NCBI GenBank assembly: GCA_002862805.1
Contig: PKEA01000016.1
Coordinates: forward strand, 62,001 to 126,000
Reading direction: 5' to 3'
Origin: Flavobacteriaceae bacterium
GTDB taxonomy: Bacteria > Bacteroidota > Bacteroidia > Flavobacteriales > Flavobacteriaceae
Length of the DNA stretch: 64,000 nt
Shown here: positions 25,720 through 35,069 of the stretch, in pieces
Position numbering within the stretch: the first letter of the stretch is position 1
Layout: each line of letters begins with the position of its first letter
Notes under the pieces: model-generated
Told to the model about the DNA's origin: nothing
The model's database searches: none
Seen by the model: the letters and a program-made list of their open reading frames with translations, nothing else
Translations under genes and position numbers: made by a program

Positions 25720-26961
25720 TTATTCATGTCTCAGCGCCTCAACAGGATCTAATTTTGAAGCTTTCATTGCAGGATAAACACCAGAAACTATAGTTACTAC
25801 AAATGTGGTTATGAACGCAGCAATCATTGCCATCCACGGAATGGTAAAAGTGAAGCCAATAGCCATAGCAATTCCAAATCCAATTGATATTCCTAGAATA
25901 ATCCCAACAATTCCACCAAGTTGACCAATTACCAATGTTTCTGTGAAAAATTGCCAAGCTATAGTAGTACTTCTTGCTCCTAATGCTTTTCTAATTCCTA
26001 TTTCTCGCGTTCTCTCCGATACCGAAACTAACATAATATTCATTAATGCAATCGAAGAACCAAAAACCGTAATAATACCAATAACCCAAGCGGTAAGACT
26101 TAAAACTTCTGTATTTGATAATAATGTTTGAATTAAATCATCACTTCTTTCAATTCCAAAGTTATTTTTTTCAACCGGATTCAGTTTTCTAACCTGACGC
26201 ATTGTAATTATAGCATTATCAACAGCTTCATCTAATAACGCTTCGTTATTGACCATTACATTTAATTCATAATTGATATTTGGAGCAGAAAATATAGATC
26301 GCGCCAATTGATTTGGAATTAAAACACGTAAATCTTGACTGTTTCCAAAGGTTGAACCTTTTTCTTTTAAAACACCAATTACTTTAAATTTTGCACCTCT
26401 TATTGAAATGATTTTATCTAATGGATTTCGGTCTTTAAATAATCCTTTTTCAAAATCTGAACCCAAAATACAAACGAAATTATTGTTCTCAATATCAAAA
26501 GAATTGAAGTTTCTTCCTTTTACAACAATTAACCCTTTATTTGGAGTAAAATTTTCGTCAACTCCTACAATCGAAATTTCTGGATCTGTTTTTTCACTTC
26601 CGTATTTCACCTCAACATTAGACGCAGCTGTAAATGACAATGAAGTTGATGTAAATGGGAAATTATATTTGTCTTGAAATGCCTTTGCTTCAGGATAACT
26701 GATGATAGGATTTACTTTTTGTTCAACATCATTTTGATTGATTTCTGCTGAAAAATCATACTGACTCATTGAGAATGTATTGGCTCCCATTGAAGCAAAA
26801 TCATTCATAATAGTATTTTGTAAAGCCGAAACAACGGTAAGAATTCCTACTAATGCAGTTATTCCTAATGCAATAATAAAAACAGTTAACGATGTTCGTA
26901 AAGCCTGACTTCTAATTGAGTCAATCGCAATCTTTGTATTTTCTTTAAATAATCCTACCAT
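25720..26961 (-). CDS. ABC transporter permease (MacB/FtsX-like)
   Basis: The membrane subunit of a MacB-type ABC transporter. One N-terminal transmembrane helix (about 20-45) is followed by a large periplasmic MacB core domain (about 50-270) and three C-terminal helices forming the FtsX domain, with the coupling motif SERTREIGIRKALGA and the ending VSGVYPAMKASKLDPVEALRHE. At 413 residues it is complete. The partner ATPase is not adjacent, which is common for this class in Flavobacteria. The substrate is unknown: lipoprotein, peptide or drug export are the family options. Confidence 0.92.
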   Translation of the reverse strand: MVGLFKENTKIAIDSIRSQALRTSLTVFIIALGITALVGILTVVSALQNTIMNDFASMGANTFSMSQYDFSAEINQNDVEQKVNPIISYPEAKAFQDKYNFPFTSTSLSFTAASNVEVKYGSEKTDPEISIVGVDENFTPNKGLIVVKGRNFNSFDIENNNFVCILGSDFEKGLFKDRNPLDKIISIRGAKFKVIGVLKEKGSTFGNSQDLRVLIPNQLARSIFSAPNINYELNVMVNNEALLDEAVDNAIITMRQVRKLNPVEKNNFGIERSDDLIQTLLSNTEVLSLTAWVIGIITVFGSSIALMNIMLVSVSERTREIGIRKALGARSTTIAWQFFTETLVIGQLGGIVGIILGISIGFGIAMAIGFTFTIPWMAMIAAFITTFVVTIVSGVYPAMKASKLDPVEALRHE

Positions 26962-27021
26962 AGTGTATTAGACTATAGAGTTTGTAATTTGTTACAAATT
27001 AAAAATAAGAATTTAGATTTT

Positions 27022-27158
27022 TTTAAACACATAGAAATATCAGATATAGATGGTTTTGTATAGACGTTTTTCTTTTCATAGTTTACATAGCTAATGTTTA
27101 CTATATAAATGAAATGTCTTTTTAGATTTCGAAAAGACTATGTGTCTATGTGTTTAAA
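27022..27158. repeat. Inverted-repeat intergenic element, 14-bp perfect arms
   Basis: TTTAAACACATAGA at 27022-27035 has its exact reverse complement at 27145-27158, enclosing about 109 bp. The ACACATAGA...TCTATGTGT layout resembles a repeat I associate with Flavobacterium intergenic regions (recognition from memory). It occupies the middle of the 294-bp gap between the ABC permease and hisS, which are divergent. Confidence 0.6.
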
Positions 27159-27255
27159 ATTATACTAAAAATAAGATTTTTTAAACTGCTGAATAAATCC
27201 GATATTTGCACTACAAATTATCAGATTACCCAATCAACAAATTCTAAATTTTAAA

Positions 27256-28626
27256 ATGGCTCAAAAACCAAGTATACCAAAAGGAACACGTGATTTTTCT
27301 CCAGCAGAAGTAGCAAAGCGTAACTATATATTTTCAATCATTAAATCTAATTTCGAAAAATTCGGATTTCAACCAATAGAAACGCCATCTTTTGAAAATT
27401 CAGAAACCTTAATGGGGAAATATGGTGAAGAAGGCGACCGATTGATTTTTAAAATTTTGAATTCTGGTGATTATTTAGCTAAAGCTGATGCAACACATTT
27501 AGAAAATAAAGATAGTTTAAAATTAACTTCTCAAATTTCAGAAAAAGCCTTGCGCTACGATTTAACGGTTCCGTTTGCGAGATACGTGGTACAACACCAA
27601 AACGAAATAGAATTTCCGTTTAAACGTTACCAAATTCAACCGGTTTGGAGAGCAGATCGTCCACAAAAAGGCCGTTTTAGAGAATTTTTTCAATGCGATG
27701 CTGATGTTGTAGGTTCTAATTCGCTTTGGCAAGAAGTGGAATTGGTGCAATTATACGATTCGGTTTTCTCTGAATTAGGATTAAACGGTGTTATTATTAA
27801 AATTAACAACAGAAAAATATTATCTGGAATTGCTGAGGTTATTGGAGCTTCTGATAAACTAATAGATTTTACAGTTGCCTTAGATAAGTTAGATAAAATT
27901 GGCGAAGACGGCGTAAAGAAAGAAATGCTAGAAAAAGGGATTTCAGAAGAAGCGATTGTAAAAGTGCAACCGTTATTCAATTTTACAGGTTCAATTACTG
28001 AAAAAATAGAAAAACTAGCCGCTTTACTTTCAACTTCTGAAGAAGGAATGAAAGGAGTAGAGGAGTTGACTTTTATCTGCGAAAATGTTACCGAATTAGG
28101 TTTGCAAACTGCCAACTTAGATTTAGATGTTACACTTGCACGAGGATTAAACTATTACACAGGTGCTATCTTTGAAGTAGCTGCGCCAAAAGGTGTTGCC
28201 ATGGGTTCAATAGGTGGCGGTGGTCGTTACGACGATTTAACTGGAATTTTCGGATTGAAAAACATGAGTGGCGTAGGAATTTCTTTCGGTTTAGACCGAA
28301 TTGCATTGGTAATTGAAGAATTGAAATTATTTCCTGAAACCGTTACAGCAACTTCAAAAGCTTTGTTTTTAAACTTTGGTGATACAGAAGCAAAATATGC
28401 TATGCAAGCCATTTCACAATTGCGTAAAAACGGAATCAAAGTAGAAATGTATCCTGATAATATCAAGATAGGAAAACAATTTCAACATGCCGATAAACGC
28501 GGAATTCCTTTTGCCGTTTTAGTGGGTGAAGATGAAATGAACAATCAACAATATTCTTTGAAGAATTTAGCTTCTGGCGAACAACAAAAAGTAGACTTAG
28601 CAACTTTAGTTACTTTGTTGCAATAA
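27256..28626 (+). CDS. hisS: Histidyl-tRNA synthetase
   Basis: A class II aminoacyl-tRNA synthetase charging tRNA-His. Motif 1 follows [10 protein letters not shown], motif 2 is [11 protein letters not shown]-like ([17 protein letters not shown], then FREFFQCD), the HisA loop is [14 protein letters not shown], and motif 3 is [10 protein letters not shown]. The C-terminal anticodon-binding domain begins near residue 360. The protein is 456 residues and complete. Upstream is GATATTTG (27201-27208), one mismatch from the -7 consensus. Confidence 0.97.
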   Translation: MAQKPSIPKGTRDFSPAEVAKRNYIFSIIKSNFEKFGFQPIETPSFENSETLMGKYGEEGDRLIFKILNSGDYLAKADATHLENKDSLKLTSQISEKALRYDLTVPFARYVVQHQNEIEFPFKRYQIQPVWRADRPQKGRFREFFQCDADVVGSNSLWQEVELVQLYDSVFSELGLNGVIIKINNRKILSGIAEVIGASDKLIDFTVALDKLDKIGEDGVKKEMLEKGISEEAIVKVQPLFNFTGSITEKIEKLAALLSTSEEGMKGVEELTFICENVTELGLQTANLDLDVTLARGLNYYTGAIFEVAAPKGVAMGSIGGGGRYDDLTGIFGLKNMSGVGISFGLDRIALVIEELKLFPETVTATSKALFLNFGDTEAKYAMQAISQLRKNGIKVEMYPDNIKIGKQFQHADKRGIPFAVLVGEDEMNNQQYSLKNLASGEQQKVDLATLVTLLQ

Positions 28627-28668
28627 ATTTTAGTTGAACTTTGTATTTAAATTTGATGTATAGAAAGT

Positions 28669-29013
28669 ATGAATATAGACGACGAAGCAAAAAAAGTAAT
28701 TTGGTCACTTCAGAACAATAAACGTTCTGAAGAAGAGCGAAATGTTTTTCAACCCACAGGGGAAAAACCAATTCGTAAAGAAATTAAGTACTTTGTAGTT
28801 TCTTTTTTTGTTATGCTTTTGCTTAGTTTTTTACTGACTCAATTTTCTACCCAAAACGAAGAAATTTGCCTTACGGACGATTTTTGTTTTTTTACAAAAG
28901 ACAATACGGTTTATTATACTTTGTATGTTTTTGGGAATTTATTGGTTCTAATTTTAGGCATTTTTATGGCATATAAAATTGGAAAAAAACTAGGGAATAA
29001 ATTTCAAGTTTAA
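28669..29013 (+). CDS. Hypothetical protein with two transmembrane helices, 114 aa
   Basis: I recognise no family. The first 40 residues are hydrophilic and Glu/Lys-rich; two hydrophobic segments (about 44-60 and 88-104) are separated by a loop with two cysteines (EICLTDDFCFF). The short basic tail (KIGKKLGNKFQV) should be cytoplasmic. It lies 42 bp after hisS and overlaps the convergent Dus gene by 4 bp at its 3' end. It is probably a small inner-membrane protein. Confidence 0.7.
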   Translation: MNIDDEAKKVIWSLQNNKRSEEERNVFQPTGEKPIRKEIKYFVVSFFVMLLLSFLLTQFSTQNEEICLTDDFCFFTKDNTVYYTLYVFGNLLVLILGIFMAYKIGKKLGNKFQV

Positions 29014-29954
29014 GCGTCTTTAAAAATCTCTTCCACAGCAGAAAGATAATTTTTAGTATTTCCTGCTTTTTTAATTTTCTTAAATGTTTTTTGAGGATTT
29101 GGAAAAGATTCTGCAAAATATTCCCAAAAACCAAGCATTTTCATGCGTATTGGCGTTGGTCCAGATAAATACGCATCGTATTCTTCAAATATAGTGTCGT
29201 GAAATTCCTTAAAAACTTCATATCTGTTTTTAGGATATTCGGTAGTGTTGTTTTTAATCATGCTTGGTAAAAAAGGATCAGCAATTAAACCTCTTCCTAT
29301 CATCCAATGGTCAATACTTGGAAAACGTTCTTGTAATGCTCTATACGCTTCAACCGAAGTTATATCTCCATTATAATATAGTTTTTGTTTAGAAACATCT
29401 AAACAACGTTGAAACGAATCTAAATCCACTCCGCCTTTGTATAATTGTTTGCCAATTCGGGCATGAATGGCAACATTCTTAATTGGGTATTTATCTAAAA
29501 TGGGAAAAACATCTAAAATCTCCGTTGGTTCTTCATAGCCCATTCTCATTTTCATGGAAACAATAATATCAGTTTCACTATGCGCTCTATCTAAAATATG
29601 TTCTATTTGAGAAGTATTACTAATTAATCCAGAACCCATTCCGCATTTTGCGACCATAGGATAAGGACAACCTAAATTCCAGTTCAATTCTTTATAACCT
29701 AACGATTGAACATATTTGGCAACAAAAACAAATTCATCAGCATCATTTGTTATAATTTGAGGAATTACTTCCAAAGTTGTATTGTTTTCAGGTAAAATAT
29801 CACGTTCATATGAACCTTTTATTACCAGCTTCCCGTTTAAACGAATGTAGGGAGAATAGAATGTATCTATTCCGCCAAAGTATTTATGGAATGCGTTACG
29901 AAAACGAAAATCGGTAAAACCTTGTAAAGGCGATGATAAAAGTGTGTTTTTCAT
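29010..29954 (-). CDS. tRNA-dihydrouridine synthase family protein
   Basis: An FMN-dependent enzyme reducing uridine to dihydrouridine in tRNA. The TIM-barrel start is LLSSPLQGFTDFRFRNAF. The catalytic-Cys motif is LNWNLGCPYPMVAKCGMG, and the barrel continues with SMKMRMGYEEP, IHARIGKQLYKGG, YYNGDI and WMIGRGLIADPFL. At 314 residues it matches the Dus family; the length and motifs resemble DusC-like enzymes, but subfamily and target position cannot be settled by eye. A -7 box (TACCTTTG at 29978-29971) lies just upstream. Confidence 0.9.
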   Translation of the reverse strand: MKNTLLSSPLQGFTDFRFRNAFHKYFGGIDTFYSPYIRLNGKLVIKGSYERDILPENNTTLEVIPQIITNDADEFVFVAKYVQSLGYKELNWNLGCPYPMVAKCGMGSGLISNTSQIEHILDRAHSETDIIVSMKMRMGYEEPTEILDVFPILDKYPIKNVAIHARIGKQLYKGGVDLDSFQRCLDVSKQKLYYNGDITSVEAYRALQERFPSIDHWMIGRGLIADPFLPSMIKNNTTEYPKNRYEVFKEFHDTIFEEYDAYLSGPTPIRMKMLGFWEYFAESFPNPQKTFKKIKKAGNTKNYLSAVEEIFKDA

Positions 29955-29970
29955 GTTTTATTGTAAGCAA

Positions 29971-29978
29971 CAAAGGTA
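29971..29978 (-). promoter_or_regulatory. -7 box (TACCTTTG) of the Dus gene
   Basis: A full TAnnTTTG match on the minus strand, 17 bases upstream of the ATG. No -33 element is clear. Confidence 0.35.
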
Positions 29979-30004
29979 ATTTAAAATATACCGTTAATTT
30001 TCGC

Positions 30005-30012
30005 TAATTTTG
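30005..30012 (+). promoter_or_regulatory. -7 box (TAATTTTG) of the DEAD-box helicase gene
   Basis: A full TAnnTTTG match 55 bases upstream of the helicase ATG, giving a leader of about 48 bases. Long leaders suit RNA-helicase genes, which are often regulated at that level, but no structure is evident here. Confidence 0.35.
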
Positions 30013-30066
30013 TAAAAATTCTAAGAATTAATTCTTCTCTTTCAAAAATAATAAATCCATAAAAAG

Positions 30067-31407
30067 ATGTCAAACCCATTTTCCAAATTAGGAATTGCTG
30101 CACCACTATTAAAAAGCTTAACAGATTTAGAAATTTCTGTTCCAACAGAGATTCAAGAAAAAGCAATACCGGTTTTGTTAACTAAAACAGATGATTTTGT
30201 AGGTTTAGCAAAAACAGGAACTGGAAAAACAGCGGCTTTTGGATTGCCATTATTACAATTAATTAATACTGAAAATAAAAACATACAAACTGTAATTTTA
30301 GTTCCAACAAGAGAGCTTGGACATCAGATTTTTAGCAACATGGAAGCATTTGCTAAGTATTTACCTGAAGTTTCTATTGCAGCAACTTGTGGAGGAATTC
30401 CTATTAAGCCACAAATAGAACGTTTGTCAAAACCTACGCACATTGTTATTGCTACTCCAGGTCGATTAATTGATTTAATAAAGCGAAAGGCTATAAATAT
30501 CAAAGATGCTAAGTATTTAGTACTAGATGAAGCGGATGAAATGGTTACAGCTCTTAAAGAAAGTTTAGAGGAAATTATTACTGCATTGCCAAAAAGCAGA
30601 AGGACTTTATTGTTTTCTGCAACAATGCCAGGAACGATTAAGCAACTAGTTCAAAATTATATGTCTAAGCACGTTACACAGGTAAGTGCTAGTATGGAAG
30701 TAGTTGGGAATAATAGCATCGACCATCAATATGTGGTAGTGGATCCAATTGAGAAATTAGATGTTTTAATGCATTTTCTAACATCAAGAGAAGGCGAACG
30801 CGGAATTATTTTTTGTAAAACTAAAGCAGCCGTTAATAAATTAGCCAAGAACTTGGCAATAAATCGCTTTTCTTCGGGTTCATTACATGGAAGTTTAACG
30901 CAACCAATTCGTGATCGTATAATGGAGCAATTTCGTGAAGGTCATATAAATATTTTAGTTGCAACTGATTTAGCTGCAAGAGGAATTGATGTAAAAGAAA
31001 TTTCATATGTGGTTAATTACCATTTACCCGATGTTTATGAAGCTTACGTGCATAGAAGTGGAAGAACCGCTAGAGCAGGAGCAAACGGACTTTCATTAAC
31101 TGTTTTGCAAAAAGAAGAAAAGCACGAGTTAATAGAATTTGAAAATGAATTAGGTATAAAATTTACCGAATTTAAAAAACCTGATGCTAAAAGTATAGAA
31201 GAGAATAATACACTTTTGTGGGCGAAACAAATTTTTAAAACTAAACCAAACACACAAGTTTCTCCGGTTTTAAAAGAAGAGGTTAAAACTATTTTTCATC
31301 ATTTAACAAAAGATGAATTGATTGAAAAAATGTTGGCTAATTATTTACTAAATGTAAAAGAGGTTGTTTTGAAAGCCAAACCAAGTGTAAAAAAGAAGAA
31401 AAAATAG
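30067..31407 (+). CDS. DEAD-box ATP-dependent RNA helicase
   Basis: An ATP-dependent RNA-unwinding enzyme acting in ribosome assembly or RNA turnover. The motifs appear in order: Q-motif region VPTEIQEKAIP, motif I AKTGTGKT, Ia PTRELGHQ, Ib TPGRLID, II LDEAD, III SAT, IV IIFCKTKAA, V ATDLAARGIDV and VI HRSGRTARAG. The C-terminus is a short Lys-rich tail (SVKKKKK) after about residue 360, with no DbpA-type RNA-binding domain, so assignment to RhlE, CsdA or DbpA is not possible. Length is 446 residues. Confidence 0.95.
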   Translation: MSNPFSKLGIAAPLLKSLTDLEISVPTEIQEKAIPVLLTKTDDFVGLAKTGTGKTAAFGLPLLQLINTENKNIQTVILVPTRELGHQIFSNMEAFAKYLPEVSIAATCGGIPIKPQIERLSKPTHIVIATPGRLIDLIKRKAINIKDAKYLVLDEADEMVTALKESLEEIITALPKSRRTLLFSATMPGTIKQLVQNYMSKHVTQVSASMEVVGNNSIDHQYVVVDPIEKLDVLMHFLTSREGERGIIFCKTKAAVNKLAKNLAINRFSSGSLHGSLTQPIRDRIMEQFREGHINILVATDLAARGIDVKEISYVVNYHLPDVYEAYVHRSGRTARAGANGLSLTVLQKEEKHELIEFENELGIKFTEFKKPDAKSIEENNTLLWAKQIFKTKPNTQVSPVLKEEVKTIFHHLTKDELIEKMLANYLLNVKEVVLKAKPSVKKKKK

Positions 31408-31428
31408 AACAATATAAGACATTAAATT

Positions 31429-31641
31429 ATGAAAGTTATAGCTGCACTACTCTTATTTATTTCCTTTACTTCTTTTAACACAACAGAAACAGAAGTTTAT
31501 ATTTGCGTTTCAAAAGGAGCTAAAAAGTATCATTTAGTTAAAGATTGTAATGGACTGAGTAATTGTAAACATGAAATTAAAAAAGTAACAAAAAATGATG
31601 CTGAAAGTAAGGGTTTAACACTTTGCGGTTGGGAAGATTAA
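31429..31641 (+). CDS. Small exported Cys-containing protein, 70 aa
   Basis: A 70-residue protein with an N-terminal hydrophobic segment (about 3-17) ending near FNTTETEVYICV. Five cysteines are visible in all, four of them after the signal region at YICVSK, DCNGLSNCKH and LCGWED. The spacing and the K-x-YHLVKDC pattern suggest a small metal-binding or disulfide-stabilised fold; similar short proteins occur in Flavobacteria, but I know of no function. It lies between the helicase and the endonuclease-like gene with short gaps (21 and 9 bp). Confidence 0.7.
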   Translation: MKVIAALLLFISFTSFNTTETEVYICVSKGAKKYHLVKDCNGLSNCKHEIKKVTKNDAESKGLTLCGWED

Positions 31642-31650
31642 TAAATATTT

Positions 31651-32448
31651 ATGAGATTACTTTTTTTATTCTTATTAGCATTCAATTTTTCATTTTCGCA
31701 AGTAAAACTACTTTCTTGGAACATTGAAAATTTAGGAAAATCAAAATCTACAGAAACAATAAACTATATAGCAAAAACTATAAAGGATTATGATGTAGTT
31801 GCAATTCAAGAAGTTGTAGCAGGTTATGGAGGTGCACAAGCGGTTGCTAGTTTAGTTGACGAATTAAATAGAATGGGTTCAAAATGGGATTATGTTGTAA
31901 GTAATCCAACTTCTAGTTCGGCATACAAAACTGAACGATATGCCTTTTTATGGAAACCTTCTCGAGTAAAAAAAATTGGTAAAGCTTGGTTGGAACAAAA
32001 ATATAATTTAGAAATAGATAGAGAGCCTTATTTTTGTACTTTTAGCTATAATGAAAAAGAGTTTACTGTAGTGAATTTTCATGCTATTACAAAGAGCAAA
32101 CAGCCTGAAACTGAAATTAAATACTTTAAAAATTTTCCGGTAGAATATCCAAATTTGAATTTGCTTTTTGTGGGCGATTTTAATTGTCCGCAATCTCATA
32201 CTGTTTTTAATCCTTGGCGAAAAATGAATTACGTGCCTGCTTTTGTAAATCAGAAAACTTCACTTAAAAAAGCTTGTAAAAAAAATATTTGTTTGGCTTC
32301 AGAGTTTGATAATATTTGGTTCAAAACAACATCAATTGAATTAGTAGAAAGTAAAGTAATTCATTTTTATAAATACTTTGATAATTTGGATTTAGCTAAT
32401 AAAATTTCAGATCACATTCCTGTAACTATTAGTTTTAATATAAAATAG
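31651..32448 (+). CDS. Endonuclease/exonuclease/phosphatase family protein, exported
   Basis: A DNase I-fold hydrolase. The signal peptide (residues 1-16, ending FSFSQ) indicates export. Family motifs are LLSWNIENLG (metal-binding Asn), AIQEV (catalytic Glu), NFHAITKS, VGDFNCPQ (Asp/Asn) and the terminal SDHIPV (catalytic Asp-His). It is therefore a likely secreted or periplasmic nuclease or phosphodiesterase. At 265 residues it is complete. The substrate could be extracellular DNA or a phospho-ester; phosphate or nucleotide scavenging is a reasonable guess. Confidence 0.9.
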   Translation: MRLLFLFLLAFNFSFSQVKLLSWNIENLGKSKSTETINYIAKTIKDYDVVAIQEVVAGYGGAQAVASLVDELNRMGSKWDYVVSNPTSSSAYKTERYAFLWKPSRVKKIGKAWLEQKYNLEIDREPYFCTFSYNEKEFTVVNFHAITKSKQPETEIKYFKNFPVEYPNLNLLFVGDFNCPQSHTVFNPWRKMNYVPAFVNQKTSLKKACKKNICLASEFDNIWFKTTSIELVESKVIHFYKYFDNLDLANKISDHIPVTISFNIK

Positions 32449-32480
32449 AATATAAATTTGATTTTAGAACTTAATTTGTT

Positions 32481-33146
32481 TTAAACCATTCCAAGGTCTT
32501 TTGCTAATGCTATAAGTTGGATGGTATTTTTCGCTTTTAGTTGAATTTTTAATTTGTTGATTCTTTTTTCAATTGCACTGACACTTGTGGGTAAAATATT
32601 TTTTTTAAAAAAGAATTCAGAAATTTCATTTTGAGAAAATCCTTTCGCTAAACATTCTAAAATATTAATATCATAATCGGTAATGTCTTCAGTTTCTTTA
32701 CTCATTAAATAATGTGCAATATCTTTAGAAATGTATTTTTCTCCTTTTTGAATTTTTACAATAGACTCTCTTAGCTCCAATGAACTGTATCTTCCTTTCA
32801 AAACAAAACCATTTATTTTAAACAAATCAAATAAATTTTTAATTCGAAAAGGTTTGTCTTCAATTGAGTAGACAATTATAGGTAAATTAGGATATAATTT
32901 TTTTACAGCGTCAATTAAGTCTTCACCATCTGCTAATACAACTTTAACATGATCTTGTTTAAAAGACAAATCTGTAATTAATAAATCAAATGGTTGACCA
33001 GCAACTTCAGCAGATTTCAGTTTTAATATGGCTTCATCGCAATATTTTGCATGAATTGTATTTATTCCATTATAGCCTTCTAGGGCTTTTTTTACTCCAA
33101 GACTTATGCTATCGACATCTTCGGCAATTAATACTTTTTTAAACAT
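32481..33146 (-). CDS. LuxR-type response regulator
   Basis: A two-component output protein. The receiver domain (1-130) has the acidic pair in LIAEDVDS, the likely phosphoacceptor Asp in LLITDLSF, the Ser switch in IVYSIED and the Lys in FVLKGR. The C-terminal LuxR/NarL helix-turn-helix (about 155-221) has DINILECLAKGFSQNEISEFF and SVSAIEKRINKLKIQL. The loop between the helices is slightly longer than usual (FFKKNILPTS). It is the downstream member of a pair with the sensor kinase (5 bp apart). Confidence 0.93.
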   Translation of the reverse strand: MFKKVLIAEDVDSISLGVKKALEGYNGINTIHAKYCDEAILKLKSAEVAGQPFDLLITDLSFKQDHVKVVLADGEDLIDAVKKLYPNLPIIVYSIEDKPFRIKNLFDLFKINGFVLKGRYSSLELRESIVKIQKGEKYISKDIAHYLMSKETEDITDYDINILECLAKGFSQNEISEFFFKKNILPTSVSAIEKRINKLKIQLKAKNTIQLIALAKDLGMV

Positions 33147-33151
33147 AATTT

Positions 33152-34780
33152 CTAAATTGGGATTGTAAATATAATTTTCAATCCATTATTTGATTCAAAA
33201 GTAATAGTTCCGTTTATGCTTTTTATACGGTTTTCCACATTTAAAAGGCCATTTTTAAATTTATTTTCTTTTATACCTATTCCGTTATCGGCATATTTAA
33301 TTTCTAACACTTTGTTTCTTGAGTTTATTGTAATAAATACTACAGAACATTGACTATGCTTTTTCATGTTAATCATAAGTTCTTGAATTACTCTATAAAG
33401 TGTTATTTTTTTTATTGGTGAAATGTTTTCCCAAATAACATCATCTATCCCTTTAGTGATGACTTGTATTTCTTTAGTAATGAAATTGTTTAATAATGCT
33501 CGTAATTCTGCATTATATTCATTGTTAATTTTAATTGTGTTGTTTTGGTGAGAAATGAAACGTGTTCTTTTATATATTTTATCTAAATCATTTATGATTT
33601 TTTCTTTGTTATTTGCAATTGAAATATCTTGATTTTCTGCAAAAGTTAAAGTATTAAACATATCGTTTGCTAGTTCATCATGTAATTGTTTAGCAATTCT
33701 TGTTTCGGTTTCATAAACTGTTTCCAGTTGTTTTTGTTTGTTTTTTATTTTTAAAAGTATAAAAGCTAAAATAGATAAAGCTATAATTGCAATAATTACA
33801 ATGGTTAGTTTCTCTTTTTGTTCTTTATGAATTTTTGATTCGTTTTCTGCTTTTGATGCATCATATTTTATTTGAGCAAATTGATTTTTGTTTTTATTTC
33901 TTTCTTTTTGAATACTGTCGTTTATATGTGCATACTTTAAATACCATTCTTTATTGTTTACATTGTTTTTTATAAGAATATCCAATGCTTCTAAACGATC
34001 GTCTGGGCTTTTAGAAGTAGTTGCAATTGTATATGCTTTTATAGCATAATCGTTTGCTTTTTCAAATTGAGCTTCCTTTTCATAAAAACTTGCTAAATGC
34101 ACGTATGATGCTATTTTGCTATAATTGTCGTTAATACTATCTCTCATTTTTAAGCCTTTGTCAAGAAGTAGCTTTGCTCCAGGTAGCCCTTTTTTTAAGT
34201 AGGCATAACCTAAATTGTCTATAACTTTTGCATAGTAAAAAGAATTTTCTTTTAAAACTTTATTGTCTAAAAGAGGTTCTAATATTAAAACAGCTTTATT
34301 CAACTGATTATTGTCTAAATAAATTAATGCAATGTTGTTTTGTATTACTGCATTGTGTAAAGAATCTGTAGTGTTTTTTGAGGCTAAATAAAGTTGTTCT
34401 TCGGCTTTTTTAAACTTCCTTTGCTCTTGGAAAGCAGTACCTAACATATTGTGTAAATAGGAATTGTAAACCGGATTTTTATTGATAGCTATGGCTTCGA
34501 TAGTTTCAGATTCACTTTCTATATAATCACATTGCGTATAATATAATCTTGCTTTTTCAAGTTTTGAATAGACGATATTATCGACAGTGTACTTTTTGTT
34601 TACAGAAATTAAATTTAAGTAATAAAAAGCACTGTCGTTCTTGTTATTTTTTTCAGCTTTTATGGCTTTCTCCTTTAGAACACTGAAATCAGTTATTTGT
34701 TCATTTTTTTCAAAAAGAGAACAGGAGCTTAGTAAAATAACTAGTAATAAAAAGAATAAATAAAAAGAATAATTTTTCAT
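33152..34780 (-). CDS. TPR-containing sensor histidine kinase (NarX/HisKA_3 type)
   Basis: A sensor kinase partnered with the LuxR-type regulator. The N-terminal signal ends in a lipobox-like LLSSC (Cys20). Residues about 40-310 are TPR-like helical repeats (for example NMLGTAFQEQRKFKKAEEQ) and form the probable periplasmic sensor. One transmembrane helix follows (about 325-345), then the HisKA_3 dimerisation segment with His in RIAKQLHDELANDMFN, and an HATPase_c domain (N-box ELMINMKKHS, G1 ADNGIGIKE, G2 NGLLNVENRI). TPR-plus-kinase fusions are frequent in Bacteroidota. The signal sensed is unknown. Confidence 0.92.
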   Translation of the reverse strand: MKNYSFYLFFLLLVILLSSCSLFEKNEQITDFSVLKEKAIKAEKNNKNDSAFYYLNLISVNKKYTVDNIVYSKLEKARLYYTQCDYIESESETIEAIAINKNPVYNSYLHNMLGTAFQEQRKFKKAEEQLYLASKNTTDSLHNAVIQNNIALIYLDNNQLNKAVLILEPLLDNKVLKENSFYYAKVIDNLGYAYLKKGLPGAKLLLDKGLKMRDSINDNYSKIASYVHLASFYEKEAQFEKANDYAIKAYTIATTSKSPDDRLEALDILIKNNVNNKEWYLKYAHINDSIQKERNKNKNQFAQIKYDASKAENESKIHKEQKEKLTIVIIAIIALSILAFILLKIKNKQKQLETVYETETRIAKQLHDELANDMFNTLTFAENQDISIANNKEKIINDLDKIYKRTRFISHQNNTIKINNEYNAELRALLNNFITKEIQVITKGIDDVIWENISPIKKITLYRVIQELMINMKKHSQCSVVFITINSRNKVLEIKYADNGIGIKENKFKNGLLNVENRIKSINGTITFESNNGLKIIFTIPI

Positions 34781-34921
34781 TCTCTAAAAATATTAAAAAA
34801 TATAACTAATATCAGAATAAAACTACAATTTATTGAGATTGATTTTAATCTTTTGGAAGAAGTTATTGTTTTTTAAGTAGTAAACACACAAATTCATTTA
34901 CTTGTCATTTTTTAAAAATAA

Positions 34922-34952
34922 AAAACCCTAAACAATTGTTGTTTAGGGTTTT
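34922..34952. terminator. Terminator downstream of tRNA-Met
   Basis: AAAACCCTAAACAA pairs with TTGTTTAGGGTTTT over a 3-base loop, with U-runs in either direction. It ends the minus-strand tRNA transcript eight bases past the tRNA 3' end. Confidence 0.85.
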
Positions 34953-34959
34953 GTTTTTG

Positions 34960-35033
34960 TAGCGAGAGGCAGGGTCGAACTGCCGACCTCAGGGGTATGA
35001 ATCCTGCGCTCTAACCAACTGAGCTACCTCGCC
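34960..35033 (-). tRNA. tRNA-Met(CAU)
   Basis: A complete 74-base cloverleaf: acceptor stem GGCGAGG/TCTCGCT, D arm GCTC/GAGC, anticodon CAU at 34999-34997, variable AGGTC, T stem GGCAG/CTGCC with loop TTCGACC, discriminator A. CCA is not encoded. It is not the initiator (G1-U72 pair rather than a 1-72 mismatch), but tRNA-Ile with lysidine at C34 cannot be excluded. The anticodon stem is closed by an unusual A31.C39. It has a matching promoter upstream and a terminator downstream. Confidence 0.93.
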
Positions 35034-35069
35034 ATTATTTAACATCAAGTAATGCTCTCAATGCGGGTG

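Noticed and set aside
27022-27158. Riboswitch or T-box leader of hisS
   Set aside because: The arms are simple inverted repeats, and I see no T-box (TGGNACCGCG-type) or specifier features; it looks like a dispersed repeat.
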